Origin: Eubacteriaceae bacterium Marseille-Q4139
GTDB lineage: Bacteria > Bacillota > Clostridia > Lachnospirales > Lachnospiraceae
Assembly (NCBI GenBank): GCA_018223415.1
Contig: JAGTTQ010000001.1
Span: forward strand, 614,153 to 678,152
Length of the DNA stretch: 64,000 nt
Reading direction: 5' to 3'
Made by a program: the position numbers and the translations under genes. A model generated the notes under the pieces. That model had not been told where the DNA came from. It did not search any database and worked only from the letters and a program-made list of their open reading frames with translations. Numbering within the stretch: position 1 is the stretch's first letter; each line of letters starts with the position of its first letter. Positions 26,301-35,300 of this stretch are shown piece by piece.

Positions 26301-29300
26301 GGTGAAAGAAGAATAGTTGACCTCGATATTGCGCTGGAGATAAAACGGCGTATCGAAGGTCTCATACATAAACTGCTGGATGTACTCTTTGTCGATCCAG
26401 GTAGCGCCCAGGCGCACCTCAATCTCCGACGCATCCAGGTCTTTGGGCTGGGCAGCGGTAAGAGCCTCCACATTGACTGCAAAGGAAGGGTCCTGCTGTG
26501 CGGCCCGCTGTGCCTGACGCAGCTTGCGCCGCACATTGCCGGACAGGTATTCGTCGGCTGTTACATAATGGGGAGTGCCGTCTTTCTCCAACTGCCCAGG
26601 TACACGGAAGATCACGCCTTGCAGCTCGGCGGCCAGTTCGTCGCCGGTCTTGCCGGTCAGCTCCGCCATATACGCCATATCGACACAGGCTTTTTCGGAA
26701 ATTGATACGGCCAGAGCTTCACTTGCGGTATCCACAGTGTCCACCGCCTTGTGGGGCTTGATGGTGCGCTTGGTGAACATATCCGCCTTGCGCTCCAGCT
26801 TGCCGTCCTCGTCAATGACTTCCAGCGCGCAGAGCAGATAGTAGCTGGAATCATCAGCAAAGGCCAGCCGGTTCGCCCGGTCATTGATAAGGCCATATTT
26901 TGCAGAGAAGCTGTCATAGAGCCGGTTCAGTTCGGTCTGTTTGTCCTGGATGGCGCTGTCCGGTGTGGCGGCGTCCATTTGCAGATCAATGAGCTGCTGG
27001 ACACATTCTCGCAGACCCACCAGCCCCTTCACACGGGCTTCGGCGGTGGCATTCAGGTCAGGCCGTACCATACGGCTGTTTTCACGGTAATACACATCGC
27101 CGTCCACAACGGTGTAGGAGTAATTTTTCACATTGGGGTCAGCAGGGATAGAAGTGTCGATGGCTTCGCCCTCGCCCAGCTCCGGCAGCTCGGCCTCCTG
27201 GTAGGTGCCGCGAATGTACTTCACGGCATCATGCAGCTGATCGGCAAGCTCCAGCCCCTCGATGGGGTTCACGGTGTAGTCCATGCCGTGAGCGGTGCTT
27301 TCCGGCTCCTGTCGGCCCAGCACCATTTCCGGGTGGTCCAGGAAATAGCGGTTGATGGCAAAGCCGTCCTCGGTCTGCCCGGTCTGAGTCCACTCCGGCA
27401 CGATGTCCAACGGACGGTCACGCTTTTGCAGGAAGATGATGTCCGAAACGACCTCGGCACCGGCGTTCTTTTTGAAAGCGTCATTGGGCAGACGGATGGC
27501 CCCCAGCAGCTCGGCGCGCTGAGCAAGATACCGGCGCACGGTGGAATCTTTGGCGTCCATCGTATAGCGGCTGGTGACAAATGCCACCACGCCACCGGGA
27601 CGAACCTGATCCAGAGCCTTGGCGAAAAAGTAGTTGTGAATGCTGAAATTCAGCTTGTCATAGGCTTTATCCCGAACCTGATACTGGCCAAACGGAACAT
27701 TGCCCACCGCCAGATCGTAGAAATCCCGCCTGTCGGTGGTCTCAAACCCTGCCACAGTGATGTCGGCCTTGGGATAGAGCTGCTGGGCAATACGCCCGCT
27801 GATGGAATCCAGCTCCACGCCGTAAAGACGGCTGTTTTGCATTTCCTCCGGCAGCATACCGAAGAAATTGCCCACACCACAGGACGGCTCCAGGATGTTG
27901 CCGGTCTCAAATCCCATACGGCCCACAGCCTCGTAAATCGCTTTGATGACCGTAGGGCTGGTGTAGTGCGCGTTGAGGGTGGAACCTCTGGCAGCGGCAT
28001 ATTCTTCCGGGGTCAGCAGCTCCTTCAGCTGGGCATATTCCTTGCTCCAGCTTTCTTTGTCGGGGTCAAAGGCATCCGCCAACCCGCCCCAGCCCACATA
28101 CCGGGAAAGGATTTTCTGCTGTTCCGGCGTTGCCTGCCCGGTGGTTTCCTCCAGATGTTTCAGTAGTTTGATTGCTGTGATATTGTCCTGGAACTTGGCT
28201 TTCGGGCCGCCTTCGCCCAGGTGATCGTCGGTGATACGGAAATTCTCGGCGGTGCGGCGCAGATTGGCCTTGTATTCCTCATAAGAGGCTTCCTCGGCAG
28301 CTTTGACATTGGGGAAGGTCTGCCACTCGCCGTTTACCTGAATAGAAACGGGATGTTCGTCCAGCACCTCATCCAGAGTTTTTTCCGGCTCGACAGCAGG
28401 CGTGGGCGGTTCTGGTTCCTGCTCCAAATGCTGACGGATCACTGAAATTGGCTCAACCCGGAAGATAGGGAATCCCGCCGCGTTTGCAAAGGTCACATCT
28501 TGCAGCTCTACCCGGCCAATATCTGGTTCCAGCTTGCTGACCTGGAAAGTGCGTCCATCCAACGCAAAGGTGGTTTCGCCCGGAATGAGGTTCTTTCGGG
28601 CATACTCGGCATCGGAGAGCGGTTGGTTCGACTGCTCCTGTTCTTCAGCGGCAATCTGCTCCACATCCGCCATAACACGCTGGATGAACGGGTCATTATC
28701 CAGCTTTTCCTCGTCCACCAGCTCGCCATTCACAATGCCGCGCTCGGCCAGCGCCTCGCGGATGGCGATGGGGTCGATGTTGTCAAATCGGTCCTGTTCC
28801 GCTTCGGTGTAGAACCGATCCTCCTTGATGAGCTGGGAAATCCGGCGCTGTACCTTGGGCCAGGGCAGCACCGTTCCTTCAGGGCTTTTCGGGCGGACCG
28901 AAAACGGGGTTTTGCCATCGCCGCCGTCAAACTCATGGGCCAGCCATGCGGCGGTATCTTTTTCCCGCCCATGCTTCTCCATGTAACGGGCAACAGCGTG
29001 TTTGCTTTCGATTTTGCCGTTCCAGTCCTGGATAGCCTTGTCGATGTCATTGTCCGAGAGAGGGCGCAGTAGCTCGTGGAGCTTGGAATAGGTCTCGTCG
29101 ATGATTTCTCGATGAAGGCGCTGGCGGAACTCCGGCGTGTCGGAATAGAGGCGGAGCAGCTCCATGTTGCCAGATCCCAGGACAGCACGACGAATCGCGG
29201 CATTGCCCTCGATCACGGCATTTTCATAGTCACTGTGACCGCAGGCGTTTCGGTATCTGGTGTCCTGGGTAACAGCCTCCAGCACGATGGGCTTGTATTG

Positions 29301-30950
29301 CTCATGCAGCTCCCGGAGGGTGGCGGCTTGGATGGCTTCTTCGTCCCGGAACGCCCGGAACCCATCAGCACCATACTCCGCTTCATGGGCGTTGATGTCC
29401 TGTTCGGCCTCGTGGTCGATAGAGAGGACGGAATACTCCCGGCGCTGGGCGCTGCCCTCCAGGGTGGCGGAGACCGTCACATCATGCTTGGCCCGGAGCT
29501 GTTCCAAGTACTGCTCCAGCCGGTTTGCCGGAAACCCGCACATCTCCACACGGCCACCGCCAGGGATAGCACGGGAGACCAGTTGCAACCCCAGCTCCGG
29601 CGCGGCTTCTTTGGCGTCCTCGCCATAAATCTCGAAGAAATCGCCCATCTGATACAGGACCATATCATCAGGGTGTCGCTCCTTGACACCGTTGTATTCC
29701 CACACAGCCGGGTCCGGCTGCGGCTGTTCTTGGGCAAAAGAAAAAGCAGAGGATGTTTTCACATTCTCTGCTTCATCTATTCTTTGGATTTGTTTAGCTT
29801 CGGAGAGGAACAGGTTTAGGGTTAGCTGTTGATAAGCTCCGCCATCAGAATTTCCTCCGCTTGGGCCTTGCAGGTGTTCATCAGGCCCACCCAGCACATC
29901 GGATCGCGGGCTTTCAGCTCCTCCGTCGCGCCCGCCGACTCCGCCAGCTGGGGCATCATCTGCTCCAGACGGCTGTTCACCGTCTCGTCGATCTCCAGCA
30001 GGTGCGGGTACAGCTTCTCGGTCAGCAGCAGCTGGTTGTAGATCAGGGGCCGGTGTTCCTTCAGGTACGCTTTCCGCATCCTGCCGTACTTGCCCAGGGG
30101 CTTCTCCGGCTGTTCGCTCAGGCTCAGGTCGGGAATCAGGTAATCGCCGTTCCTCGTGTAAGTCAGGTTGTTCTCCATGTGTAACGCTCCTTTCCGCGAG
30201 TTGTTCGCGCTCATAGTTCTGGATGGTGACGCTGATCTGTCGCAGCACCTGCTGGTTCATCTGGCTGACCGCCGCTCCCAGCGCCCCAACCGTGGCCGGG
30301 GTATTGAAATCGAAAATCGGCATGAAGTCCTCATGCTGGAAATATTGCTCCGTATCCAGCCCACAGCGGGACATCAGGGCGTAAGCGATGCTGACGGTGG
30401 CGGCGGACTTAAATTGGACTTCGATGTTGAGATCATCGTACTCCTCCAGAAACGAACCGTCAACGATGTAGCGGAAGTCCTGCTGATGCTCGTCCCAATA
30501 CTCACTCGCCAGTTTTCCGGCCACATCGGTGAGCTGCTGGGCAAGATCGTCACCGGCAATGCCGTAGTTGTGTTCCAGCATGGCCGACACAGGCCCGATG
30601 TGCTGCTCCTCCAGCTGCCACAGCCATGGGGTGCGGGAATGTTCACGGGTCCCGGTGTCGGAAATATCAAACACATAGCGCAGGCGGGGTCTATCGCCAG
30701 AATCGTCCACCAGGGCGATACCTTTGGAGCCACGGCGCACATACCGGCCCATTTTCTCATTCCACAGGTCGTACTCGGCGCAGGCGGTGGCGTCCGGGCG
30801 CTGGGCGTAAATCATCATCTGTTCATGGAATGGGTATTTGTAGAGGCGGGCGGCAGTAGTGAGAAAGGCCGTCCATTCCTTCCAACTTCCCACTAACTGG
30901 GTCGATACCTGTTCGGCCATCTGCCGGTAAAATTCCGCTTTGGATGGCAT
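23328..30950 (-). CDS. Giant methylase-helicase protein of clostridial ICEs
   Basis: The 2540-residue cytoplasmic protein has several domains. Residues ~1-240 are an ArdC-like/LPD segment; ~245-376 are Pro/Gly/Glu-rich linker; ~410-500 resemble MutS domain I (MVLYQMGDFFEIYG). Residues ~900-1150 are a methyltransferase-like domain with EPSCGVGNFFG and a motif IV written GNVPFG. Residues ~1690-2250 are an SNF2-type helicase with HEVGAGKTFEM, VDEAHNYKNL, ATGTPVSNSM and GAGTNVQDR...RKGRIERQGNQN. Such proteins are thought to protect or process transferred DNA. The start at 30950 has AAAGGAG upstream. The linker is the off-frame reading of a tnpV gene at 29822-30178. Confidence 0.9.
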   Translation of the reverse strand: MPSKAEFYRQMAEQVSTQLVGSWKEWTAFLTTAARLYKYPFHEQMMIYAQRPDATACAEYDLWNEKMGRYVRRGSKGIALVDDSGDRPRLRYVFDISDTGTREHSRTPWLWQLEEQHIGPVSAMLEHNYGIAGDDLAQQLTDVAGKLASEYWDEHQQDFRYIVDGSFLEEYDDLNIEVQFKSAATVSIAYALMSRCGLDTEQYFQHEDFMPIFDFNTPATVGALGAAVSQMNQQVLRQISVTIQNYEREQLAERSVTHGEQPDLHEERRLPDSRPEPERTAGEAPGQVRQDAESVPEGTPAPDLQPAAADREAVPAPAGDRRDGEQPSGADDAPAGGVGGRDGGAESPRSDVLGGPDEHLQGPSGGNSDGGAYQQLTLNLFLSEAKQIQRIDEAENVKTSSAFSFAQEQPQPDPAVWEYNGVKERHPDDMVLYQMGDFFEIYGEDAKEAAPELGLQLVSRAIPGGGRVEMCGFPANRLEQYLEQLRAKHDVTVSATLEGSAQRREYSVLSIDHEAEQDINAHEAEYGADGFRAFRDEEAIQAATLRELHEQYKPIVLEAVTQDTRYRNACGHSDYENAVIEGNAAIRRAVLGSGNMELLRLYSDTPEFRQRLHREIIDETYSKLHELLRPLSDNDIDKAIQDWNGKIESKHAVARYMEKHGREKDTAAWLAHEFDGGDGKTPFSVRPKSPEGTVLPWPKVQRRISQLIKEDRFYTEAEQDRFDNIDPIAIREALAERGIVNGELVDEEKLDNDPFIQRVMADVEQIAAEEQEQSNQPLSDAEYARKNLIPGETTFALDGRTFQVSKLEPDIGRVELQDVTFANAAGFPIFRVEPISVIRQHLEQEPEPPTPAVEPEKTLDEVLDEHPVSIQVNGEWQTFPNVKAAEEASYEEYKANLRRTAENFRITDDHLGEGGPKAKFQDNITAIKLLKHLEETTGQATPEQQKILSRYVGWGGLADAFDPDKESWSKEYAQLKELLTPEEYAAARGSTLNAHYTSPTVIKAIYEAVGRMGFETGNILEPSCGVGNFFGMLPEEMQNSRLYGVELDSISGRIAQQLYPKADITVAGFETTDRRDFYDLAVGNVPFGQYQVRDKAYDKLNFSIHNYFFAKALDQVRPGGVVAFVTSRYTMDAKDSTVRRYLAQRAELLGAIRLPNDAFKKNAGAEVVSDIIFLQKRDRPLDIVPEWTQTGQTEDGFAINRYFLDHPEMVLGRQEPESTAHGMDYTVNPIEGLELADQLHDAVKYIRGTYQEAELPELGEGEAIDTSIPADPNVKNYSYTVVDGDVYYRENSRMVRPDLNATAEARVKGLVGLRECVQQLIDLQMDAATPDSAIQDKQTELNRLYDSFSAKYGLINDRANRLAFADDSSYYLLCALEVIDEDGKLERKADMFTKRTIKPHKAVDTVDTASEALAVSISEKACVDMAYMAELTGKTGDELAAELQGVIFRVPGQLEKDGTPHYVTADEYLSGNVRRKLRQAQRAAQQDPSFAVNVEALTAAQPKDLDASEIEVRLGATWIDKEYIQQFMYETFDTPFYLQRNIEVNYSSFTAEWQITGKSSVSQNNVAAYTTYGTSRANAYKILEDSLNLRDVRIYDTIEDADGKEHRVLNAKETTLAAQKQQAIRDAFKDWIWKDPDRRQALVRQYNEEMNSTRPREYDGGHITFGGMNPAITLREHQKNAIAHVLYGGNTLLAHEVGAGKTFEMVAAAMESKRLGLCQKSLFVVPNHLTEQWASEFLRLYPSANILVTTKKDFETHNRKKFCARIATGDYDAIIMGHSQFEKIPISRERQERLLQEQIDEITEGIAEVKYSGGERFTVKQLERTKKSLEARLEKLQAESRKDDVVTFEQLGVDRLFVDEAHNYKNLFLYTKMRNVAGLSTSDAQKSSDMFAKCRYMDELTGNRGVIFATGTPVSNSMTELYTMQRYLQYDRLQELNMTHFDCWASRFGETVTALELAPEGTGYRARTRFSKFFNLPELMNLFKEVADIKTADQLNLPTPEVEYHNIVAQPTEHQKEMVQVLSERASRVHSGSVDPSEDNMLKITGDGRKLGLDQRIINQLLPDEPGTKVNQCVGNIIQIWRDGEADKLTQLVFCDISTPQVQSASSKKAAKALDNPTLHALEQAVPLDEPEPAFTVYEDIRQKLIAQGMPAEQIAFIHEAKTEVQKKELFSKVRTGQVRVLLGSTSKMGAGTNVQDRLVALHDLDCPWRPGDLAQRKGRIERQGNQNPLVHVYRYVTEGTFDAYLWQTVENKQKFISQIMTSKSPVRSCDDVDETALSFAEIKALCAGDPRIKERMDLDVEVARLKLMKADHQSKQYRLEDQLLKYFPQEIETNKGFIKGFEADLETLAAHPHPEDGFAGMEIRGDVLTDKENAGAALLDACKEVKGSEPVQIGSYRGFTMSVEFSAWKQEYTLLLKGQMTHRASLGTDPRGNLTRIDNALAQMPQRLEAVKNQLDNLYQQQAAAKEEIGKPFPFEDDLRVKSARLVELDTLLNIDGKGHAQPETVVAKSARPSVLDSLKRPVPPRSPEKKPKQHEEVR
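29822..30178 (-). CDS. tnpV: TnpV-like gene nested out of frame inside the giant helicase gene
   Basis: A 118-residue frame, offset from the helicase frame on the same strand, starts at ATG 30178 with AAAGGAG 7 nt upstream. The product matches the TnpV family of Tn4451-type elements: RNGDYLIPDLSL, then EKPLGKYGRMRKAYLKEHRP, and at the end CWVGLMNTCKAQAEEIL. Its third codon positions are strongly G/C, as in a selected frame, while the helicase frame here is a low-complexity linker. Both frames are open. TnpV has no proven function. The simplest view is that tnpV is real and was captured as linker DNA of the helicase gene. Confidence 0.75.
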   Translation of the reverse strand: MENNLTYTRNGDYLIPDLSLSEQPEKPLGKYGRMRKAYLKEHRPLIYNQLLLTEKLYPHLLEIDETVNSRLEQMMPQLAESAGATEELKARDPMCWVGLMNTCKAQAEEILMAELINS

Positions 30951-30983
30951 AATAATTTATTCTCCTTTTCGTTGCAACAAAAG

Positions 30984-31017
30984 AAAAGCAGATATCCACT
31001 CTTGGATACCTGCTTTT
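30984..31017 (-). terminator. Terminator after the unknown gene pair
   Basis: AAAAGCAGGTATCC and GGATATCTGCTTTT pair with one bulge and are followed by CTTTTGTTG on the minus strand. It closes the 31.05-31.94 kb pair and isolates it from the helicase gene. Confidence 0.75.
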
Positions 31018-31052
31018 CTAATTAAATATATATGCGTAATGGCCTTGTCAAT

Positions 31053-31697
31053 TTATTTTGCTAATACAAAAGTAACTACTGTAATAAGAACGCCTATGAT
31101 ACCAGCAGCAAGAGACGCATACGATACTATGTCCCTTCGAGTTGCTCGATGCTTAAGATAGTTTGCCTTGCTCTCTGCTTCCTTTAAAGCACCTTCAATA
31201 TCCGCAAACAACTCATATGCTTTTTGGTATTCAGCCACCAATTGATCTTCAGTTGCATTAGAAAGCTCGAGAATTTTTGCCGCTTTCAACTGTTCCTTAG
31301 CGGCATGATAATGCTCTTGGACATCATGCAAAAAATGGCCTTCATTTATGTATGTGAGATCAACGCCCTTGTAGCGAACGAAAAACTCTTTATATTTATC
31401 CGTTATTAAAATACAACTATACTTGAAGCAATCGAATAGCGCCCGCTTGGTATGAGAACGCATTTTTTCAATGTTTCTCTCAATATCTTCGCGGTTAACG
31501 GCTGTAGAGGCACGAACTAAGTGGCCGTAAATTGCTCGAATTTCATTCTGTACTTCGATTGGAAACTCATTTTTGAGAATTTCAAATTGAACAATAAATG
31601 GATTGATGTCCTCCAAATATATTCGAAATATCTCGTTCAGCGAATCCCTGTGTTCTTCAAGAAAAGATGCATCTACATCAACAGGAGAACTGCTCAC
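31053..31697 (-). CDS. Uncharacterised tail-anchored helical protein (cargo)
   Basis: The 214-residue protein is almost entirely helical: an acidic N terminus (SFLEEHRDSLNEIF), a central region rich in Tyr/Phe, a coiled coil near residues 128-180, and one membrane segment at the very end (residues ~190-212, YASLAAGIIGVLITVVTFVL). This is the build of a membrane-anchored effector or sensor, but no family is recognised. The start is GTG 31697, directly after the stop of the upstream small gene with no gap. Both genes are much AT-richer than the ICE backbone, and a terminator at 30984-31017 isolates the pair from the helicase gene, so it is probably recent cargo. Confidence 0.6.
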   Translation of the reverse strand: MSSSPVDVDASFLEEHRDSLNEIFRIYLEDINPFIVQFEILKNEFPIEVQNEIRAIYGHLVRASTAVNREDIERNIEKMRSHTKRALFDCFKYSCILITDKYKEFFVRYKGVDLTYINEGHFLHDVQEHYHAAKEQLKAAKILELSNATEDQLVAEYQKAYELFADIEGALKEAESKANYLKHRATRRDIVSYASLAAGIIGVLITVVTFVLAK

Positions 31698-31937
31698 TTA
31701 CTTCAACCTCTCAATTTTTTTGTCAATATCCTTCATTGTACAGATTCGTCTACGGACAATCAAGGGATTTCCCCGACTAAGCATACGATAATCCATCTTG
31801 CGAGGAAATACAACATCTTTCCCTGTTTTCTCTTTGATATACGCTAATTCTTGTGCCAAATCCATTTTCGACACCTGCTCAAGCGTAGTTCCGATTATTC
31901 TTTCAAGGGAATTCTTTGTTCGCGTCGACAAATACAT
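31698..31937 (-). CDS. Small basic protein coupled to the tail-anchored protein
   Basis: ATG 31937 has GAGGTG 7 nt upstream; the 79-residue product is basic with a conserved-looking centre (DLAQELAYIKEKTGKDVVF, then RMLSRGNPLIVRRRICTM). No family is recognised. Its stop is immediately followed by the start of the 214-residue gene, a tight two-gene unit like many toxin-antitoxin or abortive-infection pairs. AT-rich DNA of 180 bp lies upstream and probably holds the promoter. Function is unknown; the operon shape is the only hint. Confidence 0.55.
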   Translation of the reverse strand: MYLSTRTKNSLERIIGTTLEQVSKMDLAQELAYIKEKTGKDVVFPRKMDYRMLSRGNPLIVRRRICTMKDIDKKIERLK

Positions 31938-32117
31938 TAGCCAACACCTCAATTATATTCACACAAAAATCACATTAACAAAAATATTAACCGAAAATAG
32001 AGCATGAAGCTTATAACTTAAAGTTAAAGAATATTTTACTCTTTTGTTTCCTCGCTGTCAAGCGTTTTTTCTTCATGTTGACATTATATTCAAAAAAGCT
32101 GGTTTTGATACTGCCTT
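31938..32117. other. AT-rich gap upstream of the unknown pair
   Basis: No gene is seen. The gap is AT-rich, unlike the flanking ICE DNA. A TATAAT with a poor -35 lies only 15 bp before the 31937 start, too close to the ribosome binding site to be a sure promoter. The gap probably marks the right junction of the inserted cargo. Confidence 0.4.
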
Positions 32118-32333
32118 TTAATGAGTGAAATCCGGGTACAGCTCCAGCTCGGCAAACTCGGCGTCGCTCATAGCCCGGAGCTTGGAGAGGGCGCTGTCCG
32201 TCAGCTCCCGCAGCTCGGCTTCCTCCGGCGAAAGCTCACCGCACATCTCCGTCAGGACGTCGATCAGCCCGGTGCGGCTGCCGGTGTTGTAGATACAAAG
32301 CAGGTTCGTTTCCTCAAAAGTGAAGTTTCCCAT
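32118..32333 (-). CDS. Transposon-transfer-assisting family protein
   Basis: The 71-residue acidic helical protein (FTFEETNLLCIYNTGSRTGL, then LRAMSDAEFAELELYPDF) matches the small family named transposon-transfer assisting protein, found next to the CHC2/ArdC gene in clostridial elements. It follows that gene by one base and is part of the same operon. Its molecular role is not known. Confidence 0.7.
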   Translation of the reverse strand: MGNFTFEETNLLCIYNTGSRTGLIDVLTEMCGELSPEEAELRELTDSALSKLRAMSDAEFAELELYPDFTH

Positions 32334-32334
32334 A

Positions 32335-35300
32335 TCAAATCTCCTTTTCCGCGCTTTTTTGGGGCGCTGTCTTTTTGTGTTCCGCCTTGGGCTGGCTTTT
32401 CAGCTGCTCCATGACGGACTTTTTCTTTTCCCAGTCCTCCCGGTGGGCAGCGGCAGCCAAATCCATGAGAGAGATCGGCTGGCCGCTGCGGGCCTGCTGT
32501 TCCAACTGGGCCACTGTCGGCTCCTTGGGGCCGTTGTTGATGATCCCGTCGATCATACCGTAATCATCTTCCACCGCCATTTCCGCATTTCTCAGCGAAT
32601 TTTCCGGCAAGAAACCCGGCACCTGGGTGAAACCAACACTGTCGCAGTAATGACAGGATACCTGACCATTCTGCTTGATGGCAATGATGTCACTGACACT
32701 CATAGACGGGCTGTGAAAATCCACCGGTTTTTGCAGATTGAACTGCTCATACAGCCTTTCCAGCTGCTCCATTGTACTGCCAGAACCGTCCAGAGGGGCT
32801 GTGTAGATAAGGTCATAGTTGCTCCGCTCTACGGACAGATTGTGGGATTGCAGCCAATCCAGATTCATAAAACGCACATTCTGCGGATCGTCCTGGCTCA
32901 CCTGATAAATAGCAAAACAGTTTCCCTCATGGGAAAGAAATGCCTGTTCTCGTTCCAACTGCCGATCCTGTCGTTCCAAAACTTTTTCGTGAAACTCCGG
33001 GCTTTCCTCCCATTCCTCGCGGGACACAGCAAAGATACCGTCATGGGCGTCCAGGTCAGCGGTATCAAAGGCCATTTCCGGGTTTTCGCCCTCCTGGATG
33101 ATGTAAACGGTCAGGTCACGATCCATCAGCTCATAGGCTCTCTCTTTGGAGAGGGGCAGCAAATCGCTGTCCAAGTAGCCACACTTCTCCAGATTATCTT
33201 GGGTCAACACCGGGTCCGGCATGGGATACTCGTCCAACACCTGCTCCTGGGCATCCGGCAGCTGGGTGGCGGCTGCTTCTGCGGTCTGCTGGTAGGCGGC
33301 CTCCTGCAAAGTCTCGATCATGGACAGCGGCGCATACTTGATGGACTTGCTGCCCATCCCCAGGTCCTCGCAGATATGACTTACCGCTGTGGAACGGCCC
33401 ATATCCGGCCCGTCCAACTGGCCGCCGTCCATCTGCTTCATGGTTGCCACATCGTAGAGCGTGTAGTCCCAGCCGGTGTCACAGGGCTGAACATGAAGGT
33501 AGCTGGTATCATCCAGTACCAACAGGGCCTCCCGGTACTCGGCGCTGGGCTGGACACTTTCGGTATTTTCCGGCTCGGTCAGCTGTTCCGGTTCATTCAT
33601 CGGCACCAGCTGATCCAGTCGCTCCATAAGCTCGGCAGCTTTTTGGGTGGTTTCATCCGGTTCGTCCTCGTTCACGATATTCTGGAGCCATTCGCGTACA
33701 CCGCTGGCATCTCCGCTTCGGAGTGTGGCAGTCAGTTCGTGCAGTGCGTCCTCACGGCTATCTGCATTGTTCCGATACTCATAAGGGTCATAATCGAAAG
33801 TGAACTGGTCGATGTCTGCTGCCAGCTGCTCGATAGGGTCCTGCTGCGGTTCCGTGGCGGCAGTCAGGTCAATGCCGCGCTCCTTGCAGATTTCCTTGTA
33901 GTTGCGCTCGATGTCGTTAATTAGCTCGCAGGAAGTCTTGTTGATGGTCTCCAGACTGGCCCGCAGCTCCTTCAGCTCCTTGTCTTTCGACCAGGAAGCG
34001 ATGTAGCCAAAACTGTTCTCGCCGGTCTGGATGCCGAAATACTGACAGACCGCATAGGAAATGCTCTCGGCCTCTACTTCCTCGGTGTTGCGGTTCTTGG
34101 CGGCCTGTTTCACCGCTGTCAGATCAACCTCTACTTCCAGACGCCACTCAAACCGATTTTCGTCCACATAGCGCCAACCATCCTCGGCAGCAGCCTGTTC
34201 TGCTTCTACCTGGGTGGCGAAGTCCAGGCGGTAGTCGTGCTTGGTGCCGCCCTCGCTCACCATCACGATCTTCCAGGTCGGCTCCGCTTCATGCTTTTTG
34301 GGGTCGTGGAGCTTGCTGTGCGCGGTCTCATGGACAGCGGCGGAAACGGTCTGCACCTCGCTCATGCCTTCCCGGATGGCGATCCGCTGCTGGTCAGAGG
34401 AAAAATAGCCGTCCATGTTCTCGGCCATCGGCTCAAACTCGATGGGAACCGGAGCCAAGCGGCGCAGAGCTTCCATGAAAGCCTCATAGTGCGGCACCGT
34501 CCCGGACAGGCTGGAGGCCAGCTCCGGCAAGGGCTTGCCGTCCGTCTGGCTCGCATCGAACACCTTCACCGGACGGAACATGGGGATTTCGATTTCCTTT
34601 TCCTCCATAACCGCCTTGCCATCCGCGTCCAGGATGGGTGCATGAGTATCTGGGTCGCGCTTCATTTCCTCGATCTTCTTTTTGTAGGGCGTGGGGGCAA
34701 TGATGGTGATACCATGCTCACCCTTTTTCACATGGCGCTCAAACTGGTTTTTCCACTTGTTGAACCCGGCCACCAGGGTAGCGTCCGGGCGCTGCATATA
34801 GATAAGCATGGTGTTGTTGACGGAGTAACGGTGGAACTTGGACATGACGGACAGGTAGCGCATATACTTCTCGCTCTCAAACAGTTCCTTGATACCCTGT
34901 TCAATGCCCGCCGTGATCTCCTGCAACCGTTCCCGGTTGGTGGGCTTATCAGCCATGATTTTCACTCTCCTTTCCAAATTGGCGATTTCTGATTGATGTT
35001 CGGCAATCCACAGCTTTTGCTCCTCCGGGCTGTTCTCCAGAAAAAAATCCAGCAGATAGCCCACATAGTCCTTTTTCTGGATTGCCTCCATGAATCGGGG
35101 ATGTGGATTTTCCTCCGGTGTTTTGGGTGTGTAGTCCGTTTCCCACTTGCGGAGCAAATGAAAGTAGTCCGCCAGGACACGAAAGGTATTGTCCCGGTCC
35201 TCTTTGAATTTCTGGGCCTCGGATTTCTGCCGGACATAGCGCCTCCGGGGAGGGGCCTGACTGTCATAAGCCAGGCCAAAATCCTGGGCCAGCTTCTCGG

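Noticed and set aside
23328..30950. The giant protein as a MutS or a true DNA methyltransferase
   Set aside because: It has only a MutS-domain-I-like segment and an altered motif IV (GNVPFG); the family is a conjugative-element helicase.
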